Shown one piece after another: positions 52,980 through 61,552 of a stretch of 64,000 nt of DNA; the first letter of the stretch is position 1; every line of letters starts with the position of its first letter. The DNA lies in assembly GCF_003610635.1 (NCBI RefSeq), contig NZ_RAQJ01000001.1, positions 1,054,474 through 1,118,473 of the forward strand. Direction: 5' to 3'. This DNA comes from Ichthyenterobacterium magnum. GTDB lineage: Bacteria; Bacteroidota; Bacteroidia; Flavobacteriales; Flavobacteriaceae. A program made the position numbers and the translations under genes. The notes beneath the pieces were generated by a model that saw only the letters and a list, made by a program, of their open reading frames with translations, searched no databases and was not told the DNA's origin.

Positions 52980-54920
52980 ATGAAAGCACTTCTATCTTTT
53001 GCCTTCTGCATTTTTAGCATAGGCTTATTTGCTCAAGATTTTAATGAAACTTTAAATACCATTAGAGAAGCCGAAGCTAAATCTGCATTAAATCAGATTA
53101 TGTATCGTGCAAATTTAAATACAGGAAACTACGATTTAAAGTATCATCGTTTAGAGCTTAATGTAGATCCAGCTGTTGCATTTATTTCTGGTGATGTTAC
53201 AACCTATTTTGAAGCTAAAGAAAATTTATCTCAAGTTACTTTTGACTTAACTGATAATATGGTTGTGTCTCAAGTACTACAGAGAGGCAATCCGCTTTCA
53301 TTTACCCAAAATACAGATGATGAGTTGGTAATTACTTTAGCCCAAACTCAAAACACAGGTGTTTTAGACTCTTTAACAATAAGTTATTCAGGGAATCCAA
53401 TAAGTTCTGGTTTTGGTTCTTTTGAACAAACGACTCATAATGGCGACCCAATTATTTGGACACTATCAGAGCCTTATGGAGCAAAAGGTTGGTGGCCTTG
53501 TAAGCAAGATTTAAATGATAAAGCAGACTCATTAGATGTGCTTTTAACAACACCTAGATTTAACCCATCTGCAGAACCTTATGTGGCGGTTTCTAACGGA
53601 TTAGAAATAAACCAAACCATAGATGGTGATGATTTAACAACTCATTTTAAACACAGACATGCAATACCTGCTTATTTGGTTGCCATAGCCGTAACTAATT
53701 ATGAAATCTATACACATCAATATCCAAACGAGACAAATCCGTTATTTGATATTGTAAATTATGTATATCCTGAAAGCTTAGCAACAGCTCAAACAAGCAC
53801 ACCAATAACAGTAGATATCATGAATTTATTTTCTACATTATTTGAAGAATATCCTTATGCAGATGAAAAATATGGTCATGCTCAATTTGGTTGGGGCGGA
53901 GGCATGGAACATACAACAGTGTCTTTTATGGGAAGCTTTAACAGAAACCTTATTGCTCACGAATTAGCGCATCAATGGTTTGGAGATAAAATAACCTGCG
54001 GAAGTTGGAAAGATATTTGGCTAAATGAAGGTTTTGCTACTTATTTATCAGGCATAACAATAGACCACTTAGATGGTAGTGATGCTTTTAGAACATGGCG
54101 AAACGAACGTAACAATTCAATTACATCGCAATCAGGTGGCTCGGTTTATCTAACAGATCAAGACACAACCAGTGTGAGCCGCATCTTTAGTGGACGATTA
54201 TCTTACAACAAAGGCGCAATGGTATTACATATGTTACGTAAAAAGTTGGGTGATACAGATTTTTTTCAAGGTTTAAAAAACTACTTAAGTGATGAAGACC
54301 ATGCATTTGATTATGCAAAAACTCCAGATTTTATAGCAATTATGGAAATTACTAGCGGACAAAACCTGACTGAGTTTTTTAGTGATTGGTTATACAATCA
54401 AGGATATCCTAGTTATACAATTAGCTGGAATCAACCAACAAGTGATAATGTGAGAATTGAAATTTCTCAAACCCAAAGTGATGCTTCAGTATCTTATTTT
54501 GAAGCACCTGTTCCGTTAAGACTTCTAGGAACACAAGGTGAAGTTTTAGATATCGTGCTAGACAACACTATAAATGAAGAAGCATTTTTTAGACCAGTTA
54601 ATTTTACTGTAGATACTATATTATTTGACCCAGAAATAGATTTAATTTCAAAGAACAACACCATTCTTTTAGGAACCTACGAGCCCGATTTAGACCAAGA
54701 ACTTGTAATATATCCTAGTCCAACATCAAATACTTTTACAATTAAAAAACCTGAAAGTTTAGAGGTTAGTGAGATTAGAATTTTTAATGCACTAGGTCAA
54801 CTATTATATAAAAACAATTGGTCATCTGTAGTAAATGTTTCCTCATTATCTTCAGGGATACTTTTTCTTCAACTAGACACCAATCAAGGCACAATTAATA
54901 AATCCTTGTTAAAAAACTAA
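52980..54920 (+). CDS. M1-family metallopeptidase with T9SS sorting tail
   Basis: A 646-residue secreted zinc aminopeptidase. Signal peptide ends at FAQ (about 19). The active site is HELAHQWFGDKITC (His327, Glu328, His331) with the third ligand Glu350 in WLNEGFATYL, and GWGGGMEHTT upstream is the GxMEN-like aminopeptidase site, here GGMEH. The C-terminal 75 residues (VIYPSPTSNTFTIKK...GQLLYKN...LSSGILFLQL) are a type A sorting domain of the type IX secretion system, so the enzyme is exported to the cell surface or medium. Confidence 0.94.
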   Translation: MKALLSFAFCIFSIGLFAQDFNETLNTIREAEAKSALNQIMYRANLNTGNYDLKYHRLELNVDPAVAFISGDVTTYFEAKENLSQVTFDLTDNMVVSQVLQRGNPLSFTQNTDDELVITLAQTQNTGVLDSLTISYSGNPISSGFGSFEQTTHNGDPIIWTLSEPYGAKGWWPCKQDLNDKADSLDVLLTTPRFNPSAEPYVAVSNGLEINQTIDGDDLTTHFKHRHAIPAYLVAIAVTNYEIYTHQYPNETNPLFDIVNYVYPESLATAQTSTPITVDIMNLFSTLFEEYPYADEKYGHAQFGWGGGMEHTTVSFMGSFNRNLIAHELAHQWFGDKITCGSWKDIWLNEGFATYLSGITIDHLDGSDAFRTWRNERNNSITSQSGGSVYLTDQDTTSVSRIFSGRLSYNKGAMVLHMLRKKLGDTDFFQGLKNYLSDEDHAFDYAKTPDFIAIMEITSGQNLTEFFSDWLYNQGYPSYTISWNQPTSDNVRIEISQTQSDASVSYFEAPVPLRLLGTQGEVLDIVLDNTINEEAFFRPVNFTVDTILFDPEIDLISKNNTILLGTYEPDLDQELVIYPSPTSNTFTIKKPESLEVSEIRIFNALGQLLYKNNWSSVVNVSSLSSGILFLQLDTNQGTINKSLLKN

Positions 54921-54997
54921 GGTAAAATCTACTTAATGTTTTCTAAATGCTGCTAAAAGGTTACTTTTGTGCCTTATAAAATTTTGACAAGAAATAC

Positions 54998-56338
54998 ATG
55001 GAGTTTGTAATAAAAATATCTCAATTTTTATTGAGTCTTTCACTGCTAATCGTCTTACATGAATTAGGGCACTTTATACCAGCAAAACTATTTAAAACTA
55101 GAGTAGAAAAGTTTTACTTGTTTTTTGATGTTAAATATTCATTATTTAAAAAGAAAATTGGCGAAACCGTTTACGGTATTGGTTGGTTGCCACTTGGCGG
55201 TTATGTGAAAATTGCAGGAATGATTGATGAAAGTATGGATAAAGAGCAAATGGCACAAGAGCCTCAGCCATGGGAGTTTCGTTCTAAGCCAGCTTGGCAA
55301 CGGTTGATTATTATGCTAGGTGGTGTAACTGTTAATTTTATTTTAGCCTATGTTATCTATGTATTTATCTCTTTTGCTTATGGCGATTCTGATATTGCGT
55401 CTAATAGTATTAAAGATGGCTATTGGATAGAAAACCCAGTACTAAAAGATTTAGGTTTTAAAACTGGTGATAAGATTTTAGCTATTAATGATTATAAAAT
55501 AGTTAATGATTCTGATATAGGAGGAAACATTATTGGCGCCGAAAACATAACTATAAATAGAGATGGTAAAGAGCAAGTAATTGATTTACCAGAAGATTTT
55601 CTCGGACAATTGTCTTCAGGAAAAATAAGAGGTTTATTTAATCTTAGAATTCCTTTTATGATTGCTGAGGTTTCAGATTCTTCATTAAATAAGTCTTTAG
55701 ATATTAAAGAAGGCGATGTTATTACATCTATTAATGGGAAAGAGCTTAAATATTTTGACCAACTAGACGAAGTTATGTCTGGGTTAGAAAACCAAAAAGT
55801 CAACACGACTATTTTAAGAGGAAATGAAACCTTAACAAAAGAACTTAGCGTAGATAAAAATGGTAAGCTTGGCTTTAGACCAGGAGGAAGCACAAAACGA
55901 TTTGAAGAATTAGGTTACTTTAAAATCACTAGAAAAGAATATGGATTTGGTGAGAGTTTTGTAGTTGGATGGCAAAAGTTTACAAAAACATTAAGCTCTT
56001 ATGGTGGTCAATTAAAAGCTATTTTTAACCCAAAAACTGGAGCTTATAAAGGCGTTGGTGGTTTTAAAGCCATTTTTGATGTCTTTCAACCCGTATGGAG
56101 TTGGGAAGCTTTTTGGGGAATTACAGCCTTTTTATCTATAATGTTAGCAGTACTTAACCTATTACCAATTCCTGCATTAGATGGTGGTCATGTTATGTTT
56201 ACATTATATGAAATGGTTTCAGGACGCAAGCCAAGTGAGAAGTTTTTAGAACGTGCTCAAATGGTTGGTTTTGTTATTCTTATAGCATTAGTGCTATTTG
56301 CAAACGGGAATGACATTTTTAAAGCATTCTCTAATTAA
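54998..56338 (+). CDS. rseP: RseP-like site-2 protease
   Basis: A 446-residue intramembrane zinc metalloprotease that cleaves membrane-bound anti-sigma factors or signal-peptide remnants. HELGH at 21-25 in the first helix and LLPIPALDGGHV near the C-terminus form the zinc site. Between them lie PDZ-like domains (IAEVSDSSLNKSLDIKEGDVITSINGKEL). A -7 element TACTTTTG is at 54962-54969, about 29 bp before the ATG. The sigma-factor partner is not in the window. Confidence 0.94.
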   Translation: MEFVIKISQFLLSLSLLIVLHELGHFIPAKLFKTRVEKFYLFFDVKYSLFKKKIGETVYGIGWLPLGGYVKIAGMIDESMDKEQMAQEPQPWEFRSKPAWQRLIIMLGGVTVNFILAYVIYVFISFAYGDSDIASNSIKDGYWIENPVLKDLGFKTGDKILAINDYKIVNDSDIGGNIIGAENITINRDGKEQVIDLPEDFLGQLSSGKIRGLFNLRIPFMIAEVSDSSLNKSLDIKEGDVITSINGKELKYFDQLDEVMSGLENQKVNTTILRGNETLTKELSVDKNGKLGFRPGGSTKRFEELGYFKITRKEYGFGESFVVGWQKFTKTLSSYGGQLKAIFNPKTGAYKGVGGFKAIFDVFQPVWSWEAFWGITAFLSIMLAVLNLLPIPALDGGHVMFTLYEMVSGRKPSEKFLERAQMVGFVILIALVLFANGNDIFKAFSN

Positions 56339-56357
56339 AATTAATTTTTAAAAAAGT

Positions 56358-56387
56358 TTGTTGAAAATAAAAAATACCATATATTTG
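56358..56387 (+). promoter_or_regulatory. tRNA-Asn promoter
   Basis: TTG at 56358-56360, a 19-base spacer and TATATTTG at 56380-56387, about 20 bases before the tRNA. A model example of the flavobacterial promoter. Confidence 0.82.
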
Positions 56388-56409
56388 CGCTCGCAAAAGC
56401 GATTAACAC

Positions 56410-56483
56410 TCCTTCTTAGCTCAGTTGGTTAGAGCATCTGACTGTTAATCAGAGGGTCCTTGGTTCGAGCCCAAGAGAAGGAG
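56410..56483 (+). tRNA. tRNA-Asn (GTT)
   Basis: A complete 74-base cloverleaf. The acceptor stem pairs TCCTTCT (56410-56416) with AGAAGGA (56476-56482), discriminator G. The D arm has AGCTCAGTTGGTTAGAGC; the anticodon stem TCTGA/TCAGA encloses CTGTTAA with anticodon GTT (Asn); the T arm has GGTTCGAGCC. The 3' CCA is not encoded (CAA follows), so it is added after transcription. It stands alone, with its own promoter and terminator. Confidence 0.97.
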
Positions 56484-56494
56484 CAAGATTAGAC

Positions 56495-56520
56495 AAGCCA
56501 CTAGAAATAGTGGCTTTTTT
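56495..56520 (+). terminator. tRNA-Asn terminator
   Basis: AAGCCACTA (56495-56503), GAAA tetraloop, TAGTGGCTT (56508-56516), then T's. It also overlaps the end of the convergent kinase gene (56519). Confidence 0.9.
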
Positions 56521-57895
56521 AGTTTTTAAATATTAGTGAAAACGTAGTCTGTACTCCAGGAATAGAACTCACTAATAAATTTCCATCATGTTTTTTCATA
56601 ATACTTTTAGATAAGCTTAATCCAATACCGGAACCATTTTTTTTAGTAGTGAAAAAAGGAATAAAGATTTGATTTATAATTTGCTCTTCAATTCCTTTGC
56701 CATTATCAGAAACAGAAATAATAGTTTTATTTTCTTCAATACTACAATCAATCTTAATTATAGGATTCTCTACACCTTTTAATGCATGAATACTATTATT
56801 AATCAAATTGATAAGCACTTGTTCAATAAGTTTTCCGTCTGCATTTATATTTGCATTAGCAGGAATTATGGCTAATTTTAAATTAATAGATTGAGCCTCA
56901 GCCAAAGGAGACATTAGCAAGTTGATGTTAGATAAAAATTGCTTTATATTAACTAACTTCTTTTGTGGTATTGGAACATTAGAAATCGTTCTATAATCAT
57001 TCACAAAAACCAACAAACCATCAGAACGTTTTTTTATAGTTGAAGCTGCAATATTAATATCATGTATATCATCTTGCTCAAACTCATGCGAAGCCAATAA
57101 TTTACCATTATCATCTTCTGTAATAGATTTTATAGTTGCTGCTAAAGAACTTACAGGTGTAAAAGAATTAAGCATTTCGTGTGCTAAAATACGAATAACA
57201 TTATGCCAGGCTTCTACTTCTTTTTGTTCAATTTCAGACTTTATATCTTGAAATGTAATAATAAGATAAGTCGAATTTAAAAGTTGCAAAGGAATCACCT
57301 CTAATGATAATTGTTTTTGTTCAATTTCATCACCAAAATCAACTAATGTTTTTCCACCTTCTGCAATCTCTTTAATTTTGTTTACAAGCCATGGTGTGTG
57401 GTTTGCCAAACGATGCCAATATTTATGTTTTGGAGATTTTAAAATAGTGCAAGCTGCCTTATTTAAAAAGAGTAACTCTTCATTAGATTCATCATTATAT
57501 AGGTCATCTTTTTTTATAGATATAATCCCTAGATTAACATGTTCTAAAATGTATTTAAAGTATTTATGCTGAGCTTCTTTTTCAATTTTATTTCGTTTAA
57601 AAATTTTAATAATTAAATTAAAGTCTTCAAAAACTTTTGCAAAAGAATCTCCTTTTTTTGAAGGTGAAAAATAAACAGAATAGTCTTCGTTTTTTAAGGC
57701 ATCTAAAAATTTCACCAAAGAGTAATTAGTGTTATTTACATACTTAATTAAAAAAATAACTTGTACTATAATTAGTAAGCCAACTCCTGCCGAACTAAAC
57801 CATAAGTTTTTGATTAAAAAATACGACAATAGCACACAAAAACACACAATTATTAATATGCGTGTGGCTACTTGTAGTGTAAAACGTTTTATCAT
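56519..57895 (-). CDS. Sensor histidine kinase of the exporter module
   Basis: A 458-residue kinase. Two membrane helices at about 11-28 and 32-51 with almost no loop between them mean that it senses within the membrane, like many antimicrobial-peptide or envelope-stress kinases. A PAS-like region spans about 110-215. His239 in RILAHEMLNSFTPVSSL is the phosphorylation site; NLINNSIHAL, DNGKGI and GSGIGLSLSKSI are the ATPase boxes. It follows the response regulator gene after 3 bp, so they form one pair. Confidence 0.92.
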   Translation of the reverse strand: MIKRFTLQVATRILIIVCFCVLLSYFLIKNLWFSSAGVGLLIIVQVIFLIKYVNNTNYSLVKFLDALKNEDYSVYFSPSKKGDSFAKVFEDFNLIIKIFKRNKIEKEAQHKYFKYILEHVNLGIISIKKDDLYNDESNEELLFLNKAACTILKSPKHKYWHRLANHTPWLVNKIKEIAEGGKTLVDFGDEIEQKQLSLEVIPLQLLNSTYLIITFQDIKSEIEQKEVEAWHNVIRILAHEMLNSFTPVSSLAATIKSITEDDNGKLLASHEFEQDDIHDINIAASTIKKRSDGLLVFVNDYRTISNVPIPQKKLVNIKQFLSNINLLMSPLAEAQSINLKLAIIPANANINADGKLIEQVLINLINNSIHALKGVENPIIKIDCSIEENKTIISVSDNGKGIEEQIINQIFIPFFTTKKNGSGIGLSLSKSIMKKHDGNLLVSSIPGVQTTFSLIFKN

Positions 57896-57898
57896 ATG

Positions 57899-59281
57899 TT
57901 AGATATCAAATTTTTCTAAACGTCTGTATAAAGCGGCACGTGTTAAGCCTAAATCTTTTGCGGCTTTAGATATATTTCCTTTGTGCTTGTCTAAAGCTTT
58001 TTGTACGAGGAGTTTTTCTACTTCCTGAAGGTTTAAACTATCAAATTCTGAATTATCAGAATTTGATACAGAAGCTAGACTCACAAGATTAAAATCTGAT
58101 GGCGTTATTTCATGACCATCAGACATGATCACGCCTCTTTCAATCGTGTGTTGAATCTCTCTAACATTACCAGGCCAATGATGCGTTTTAAGTTCTTTTA
58201 ATGCTTCAGAAGAGAGCTTTAAATGTGCTTTATGATACTTAGATTTAAAAATATTAAAAAAGTAATTTACAAAATCTATAATATCATCTGGGCGATTTCT
58301 TAAAGGAGGAATTTCAATTTCTACTGTGTTTATTCTAAACAGTAAATCTTGTCTAAACTTGCCTTCCGTTACCCATTGATTAATAGGTGCATTAGTAGCA
58401 AACAATAGCCTAGCATTAAATGATCGCTCAATACCTTCTCCCAATCGAGATACTTTTTTGTCCTGAATAACAGTTAACAATTTTGATTGCAGATTTATAG
58501 GCAAATTCCCAATTTCATCTAAAAACAAGGTGCCATTTTCAGCCATTTCAAAACGTCCTGGTTTGTCTTCAAAAGCATCAGTAAAAGCTCCTTTTTTATG
58601 ACCAAAAAGTTCGCTTTCAAAAAGAGATTCAGATAGAGAGCCTAAATCAACATGAATAAACGGTCCATTTTTTTGATTAGATCTTTTATGAATTTCTCTA
58701 GCTAAATGTTGCTTGCCTGTTCCGTTTTCTCCTAAAATTAAAACATTTGCATCTGTAGCACTTACCTTATCTACAATTGTCATAAGTTGTTTAATCTCAT
58801 TAGAATTACCGATTATAGGCCCAAATTTTTCGTCTATATTTTTTTGCAATGCAGCATTTGTAGATTTTAAAATAGATATTTTATGGTTCGACTTACTTAA
58901 TTCTAAACCTGCATTTATGGTAGCTAAAAACTTTTCATTAGACCACGGTTTTAAAATAAAATCAAATGCACCTAGTTTAATTGAGTTTACTGCCAATTCT
59001 ATTTCACCATAAGCCGTCATTAAAATCACAATCATATTTTTATTAATGCTTAAAATATGTTTAAGCCAATAAAAACCTTCTTTTCCATCATTAAAACCAA
59101 TTCTATAATTCATATCCAAAATAATAACATCAATGTTTTCTTTAGAAATGAGTTGATTTATTTCTTTTGGACTAGACTTGGTGATAACGGTTTCATATTT
59201 TTTTTTCAACAATAATTTTGCAGACAAGAGTACATCTTCATCATCATCAATAATCAATATAGTTGCTTTAATTTTTGTCAT
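57899..59281 (-). CDS. NtrC-type sigma-54 response regulator
   Basis: A 460-residue activator: receiver domain with phospho-Asp56 (IILDMN) and the acidic pair at 12-14, AAA+ domain at about 155-385 with Walker A GENGTGK (184-190), the sigma-54 contact loop GAFTDA at 231-236 (GAFTGA in E. coli NtrC; Asp replaces Gly), and a Fis-type helix-turn-helix at the C-terminus (VQKALDKHKGNISKAAKDLGLTRAALYRRLEKF). It lies divergent from the exporter operon, whose sigma-54 promoter and paired palindromes are its likely target. Confidence 0.94.
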   Translation of the reverse strand: MTKIKATILIIDDDEDVLLSAKLLLKKKYETVITKSSPKEINQLISKENIDVIILDMNYRIGFNDGKEGFYWLKHILSINKNMIVILMTAYGEIELAVNSIKLGAFDFILKPWSNEKFLATINAGLELSKSNHKISILKSTNAALQKNIDEKFGPIIGNSNEIKQLMTIVDKVSATDANVLILGENGTGKQHLAREIHKRSNQKNGPFIHVDLGSLSESLFESELFGHKKGAFTDAFEDKPGRFEMAENGTLFLDEIGNLPINLQSKLLTVIQDKKVSRLGEGIERSFNARLLFATNAPINQWVTEGKFRQDLLFRINTVEIEIPPLRNRPDDIIDFVNYFFNIFKSKYHKAHLKLSSEALKELKTHHWPGNVREIQHTIERGVIMSDGHEITPSDFNLVSLASVSNSDNSEFDSLNLQEVEKLLVQKALDKHKGNISKAAKDLGLTRAALYRRLEKFDI

Positions 59282-59319
59282 ATAAGGTTGTAATCTATAA
59301 TTAGGTCTAAAATACGAAA

Positions 59320-59357
59320 TGTTCGTTATCGAACAATAAAATGTTCATTATCGAACA
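59320..59357. promoter_or_regulatory. Two palindromic activator sites
   Basis: TGTTCGTTATCGAACA (59320-59335) and TGTTCATTATCGAACA (59342-59357), 22 bp apart, that is two helical turns. They lie about 100 and 120 bp upstream of the expected start of the sigma-54 promoter, the usual distance for an NtrC-type enhancer, and just upstream of the activator gene, which they may also control. Confidence 0.8.
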
Positions 59358-59421
59358 CGTGTTTTTATTTCGTACAAGAGTAATGAACTGATAATCATAA
59401 GGTTGACAATTTGTTTTTTTA

Positions 59422-59437
59422 TGGTATAAGCATTGCT
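59422..59437 (+). promoter_or_regulatory. Sigma-54 (-24/-12) promoter of the exporter operon
   Basis: TGGTATAAGCATTGCT keeps GG and GC exactly 10 bases apart and fits TGGCAC-N5-TTGCT with two mismatches. The start would be near 59448, ahead of the small ORF at 59472 and the adaptor gene. Confidence 0.78.
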
Positions 59438-59471
59438 CATACATAAGCACATCAATCAAAAAACGAACATT

Positions 59472-59537
59472 ATGATACAATTAATTATTTCAATTACAGA
59501 GTTTATAGCAAACGTGATAATTACTTTTTTCTTTTAA
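59472..59537 (+). CDS. Possible 21-residue hydrophobic leader peptide
   Basis: MIQLIISITEFIANVIITFFF, an almost wholly hydrophobic peptide between the sigma-54 promoter and the adaptor gene, ending 30 bp before it. It could be a small membrane protein tuning the exporter or kinase, or a chance ORF; its location inside the leader transcript is what makes it worth listing. Confidence 0.35.
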   Translation: MIQLIISITEFIANVIITFFF

Positions 59538-59567
59538 TTATAAGAAATTGAAAGCATAATTTTTGTT

Positions 59568-60827
59568 ATGAAACAACTAGGAATGGATAAACGAATAGAA
59601 AAAAAGAAATGGAGCAAAACAAAGGTTTTGTATCTAGTAGGCATATGTGTTTTTGTAATACTTTCATTCTTTGGCTTTAAAGCTATAAACAAAAAAGTGT
59701 ATAAAGTAGACGCCACAAAAATCTCTATTAAAAATGTAACTCAAGGAGATTTTCAAGATGTTATTTTAATTGATGGAGATGTAGAACCAATTAATTTAGT
59801 TTTAGTCAATACGATAGAAGGTGGCAACGTTGAAGAGATTTTTAGTGAAGATGGTATTTTAGTTACTAAAGGAACACCTCTAGTAAAACTTAGCAATCCT
59901 TCAGCTACATTAAATTATATGAATCAAGAGACTGCTATTATTGAGCAGATAAATAATTTAAGAAGTCTAAAGTTATCTTTAGAAAAAGATCAAAGAGATT
60001 TATCAGAGTCACTTATAGATAGCGAAAATAGTTTAGCAGATGTTGAACGTAATTATAAAGTTGATTCGGTATTATATTCTAAAGATATAATTGCAAGAAA
60101 CGATTTTACAGATGTAACAGAATCTTATAAATATCAACAAAAGAAGCGTGATTTTATGAATAAGAATGTTACCAAAAGCAGGCAGAATAATAAAATACAG
60201 TTGCAACAAATCAATACATCTATCTCTCTAATGCAACGTAATTTAGAGTTTATTCACGAAAGCTTAGAAAAAATGTTGGTCCGTGCTCCAGTTACAGGAA
60301 TGCTTTCATCATTTAATCCAGTAATTGGAGAATCATATACTAGAAATCAAACTGTAGCAAAAATCGATATTCAATCGGGATTCAAAATTAAAGGTCAAGT
60401 AGATGAATATTATTTAAGTATGGTAAAACCAGGGCAGTTAGCACGTTTCTCTTTTGATGGAAAGCTTATCGATTTAAAAGTAAAAAAAGTTTTGCCAGAA
60501 GTCGTAAATAGACGTTTTGAAATAGAGCTTGTTTTTGTTAGTGAAGCTCCAAAATCTGTAACTATTGGTCAATCTTTACAAGTACGTTTAGAACTCTCAA
60601 AAGCACAAAAATCTTTATTAATACCAAGAGGAAGCTACTTTCAGTCTTCTGGCGGACAATATGTTTTTGTTGTAAATGAAGATGGAGAAGCTCATAAACG
60701 CTATATAAAGCTAGGAAGTCAAAACCCTAGCTATTACCAAGTATTAGAAGGTCTTGAAGAAGGCGAAAAAATCATTGTATCATCATATGATGCCTATAAA
60801 AATTACGAATCAATCAAAATCAATTAA
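59568..60827 (+). CDS. Membrane-fusion (HlyD/MacA-like) adaptor of ABC exporter
   Basis: A 419-residue adaptor with one membrane helix at about 24-41. A lipoyl half-motif (VNTIEGGNVEEIFSEDGILVTKGTPLVKLSN) precedes a long coiled-coil hairpin (about 110-230), the second half-motif (LVRAPVTGMLSSFNPVIGESYT), then barrel and membrane-proximal parts. No lipobox, so it is anchored by the helix. It would join the ATPase and permease encoded next to an outer-membrane channel encoded elsewhere. Start at 59568, or 59583 (MDKRIEKKKW). Confidence 0.9.
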   Translation: MKQLGMDKRIEKKKWSKTKVLYLVGICVFVILSFFGFKAINKKVYKVDATKISIKNVTQGDFQDVILIDGDVEPINLVLVNTIEGGNVEEIFSEDGILVTKGTPLVKLSNPSATLNYMNQETAIIEQINNLRSLKLSLEKDQRDLSESLIDSENSLADVERNYKVDSVLYSKDIIARNDFTDVTESYKYQQKKRDFMNKNVTKSRQNNKIQLQQINTSISLMQRNLEFIHESLEKMLVRAPVTGMLSSFNPVIGESYTRNQTVAKIDIQSGFKIKGQVDEYYLSMVKPGQLARFSFDGKLIDLKVKKVLPEVVNRRFEIELVFVSEAPKSVTIGQSLQVRLELSKAQKSLLIPRGSYFQSSGGQYVFVVNEDGEAHKRYIKLGSQNPSYYQVLEGLEEGEKIIVSSYDAYKNYESIKIN

Positions 60828-60838
60828 AAAACGAAATC

Positions 60839-61534
60839 ATGATTAAATTAAACAAGCTTACAAAAGTATACAGGACAGATGAAATTGAATCAACTGCCTT
60901 AAACGAAGTATCATTTGAAATAAACCAAGGAGAATTTGTTTCTATTATGGGACCTTCAGGTTGTGGTAAATCGACACTACTAAACATTTTAGGAATGTTA
61001 GATAAACCTGAAAACGGAAGCTATAAGTTTTTAGGAAACGAAGTAGGTCATCTCAATGAGAAAGGTCGCTCTGATGTTAGAAAAAAGAACATTGGATTTA
61101 TTTTTCAGAACTTTAATTTAATTGACGAACTAACGGTTTTTGAAAATGTTGAATTGCCTTTATTATATAATAAAGTACCAGCATCAGAACGTAAGCAACG
61201 TGTTAACGAGCTTATTGAAAAAATTGGTATCGGTCATCGCGCTAACCATTTTCCGCAACAGCTTTCTGGTGGTCAACAGCAACGTGTTGCAGTTGCAAGA
61301 GCATTAATAACAAAGCCTCCTTTAATTTTAGCCGATGAGCCAACAGGAAATTTAGATAGCTCTCATGGTAACGAAGTAATGGAGTTAATGTGTGAACTTC
61401 ATGAAGCAGGAACGACAATTGTAATGGTAACGCATTCATCTCACGATGCTAGTTATTCAGGTAGAATTATCAATTTGTTAGATGGTCAAATTGTTTCAGA
61501 AAAAAGAAATAAGCTTAGTTCGGCTGCAGTATAA
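60839..61534 (+). CDS. MacB/LolD-type ABC ATPase
   Basis: A 231-residue stand-alone ATPase: Walker A GPSGCGKSTLLN (about 38-49), Q-loop FIFQNFNLIDELTV, signature [15 protein letters not shown], Walker B LILADEPTGNLDS, His switch MVTHS. The IGFIFQNFNLI and GNLDS details are those of the MacB/LolD/FtsE group that powers FtsX-like permeases. It stands 11 bp behind the adaptor gene and 18 bp before the permease gene. Confidence 0.94.
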   Translation: MIKLNKLTKVYRTDEIESTALNEVSFEINQGEFVSIMGPSGCGKSTLLNILGMLDKPENGSYKFLGNEVGHLNEKGRSDVRKKNIGFIFQNFNLIDELTVFENVELPLLYNKVPASERKQRVNELIEKIGIGHRANHFPQQLSGGQQQRVAVARALITKPPLILADEPTGNLDSSHGNEVMELMCELHEAGTTIVMVTHSSHDASYSGRIINLLDGQIVSEKRNKLSSAAV

Positions 61535-61552
61535 TTTTAAAATTCAGAAATC

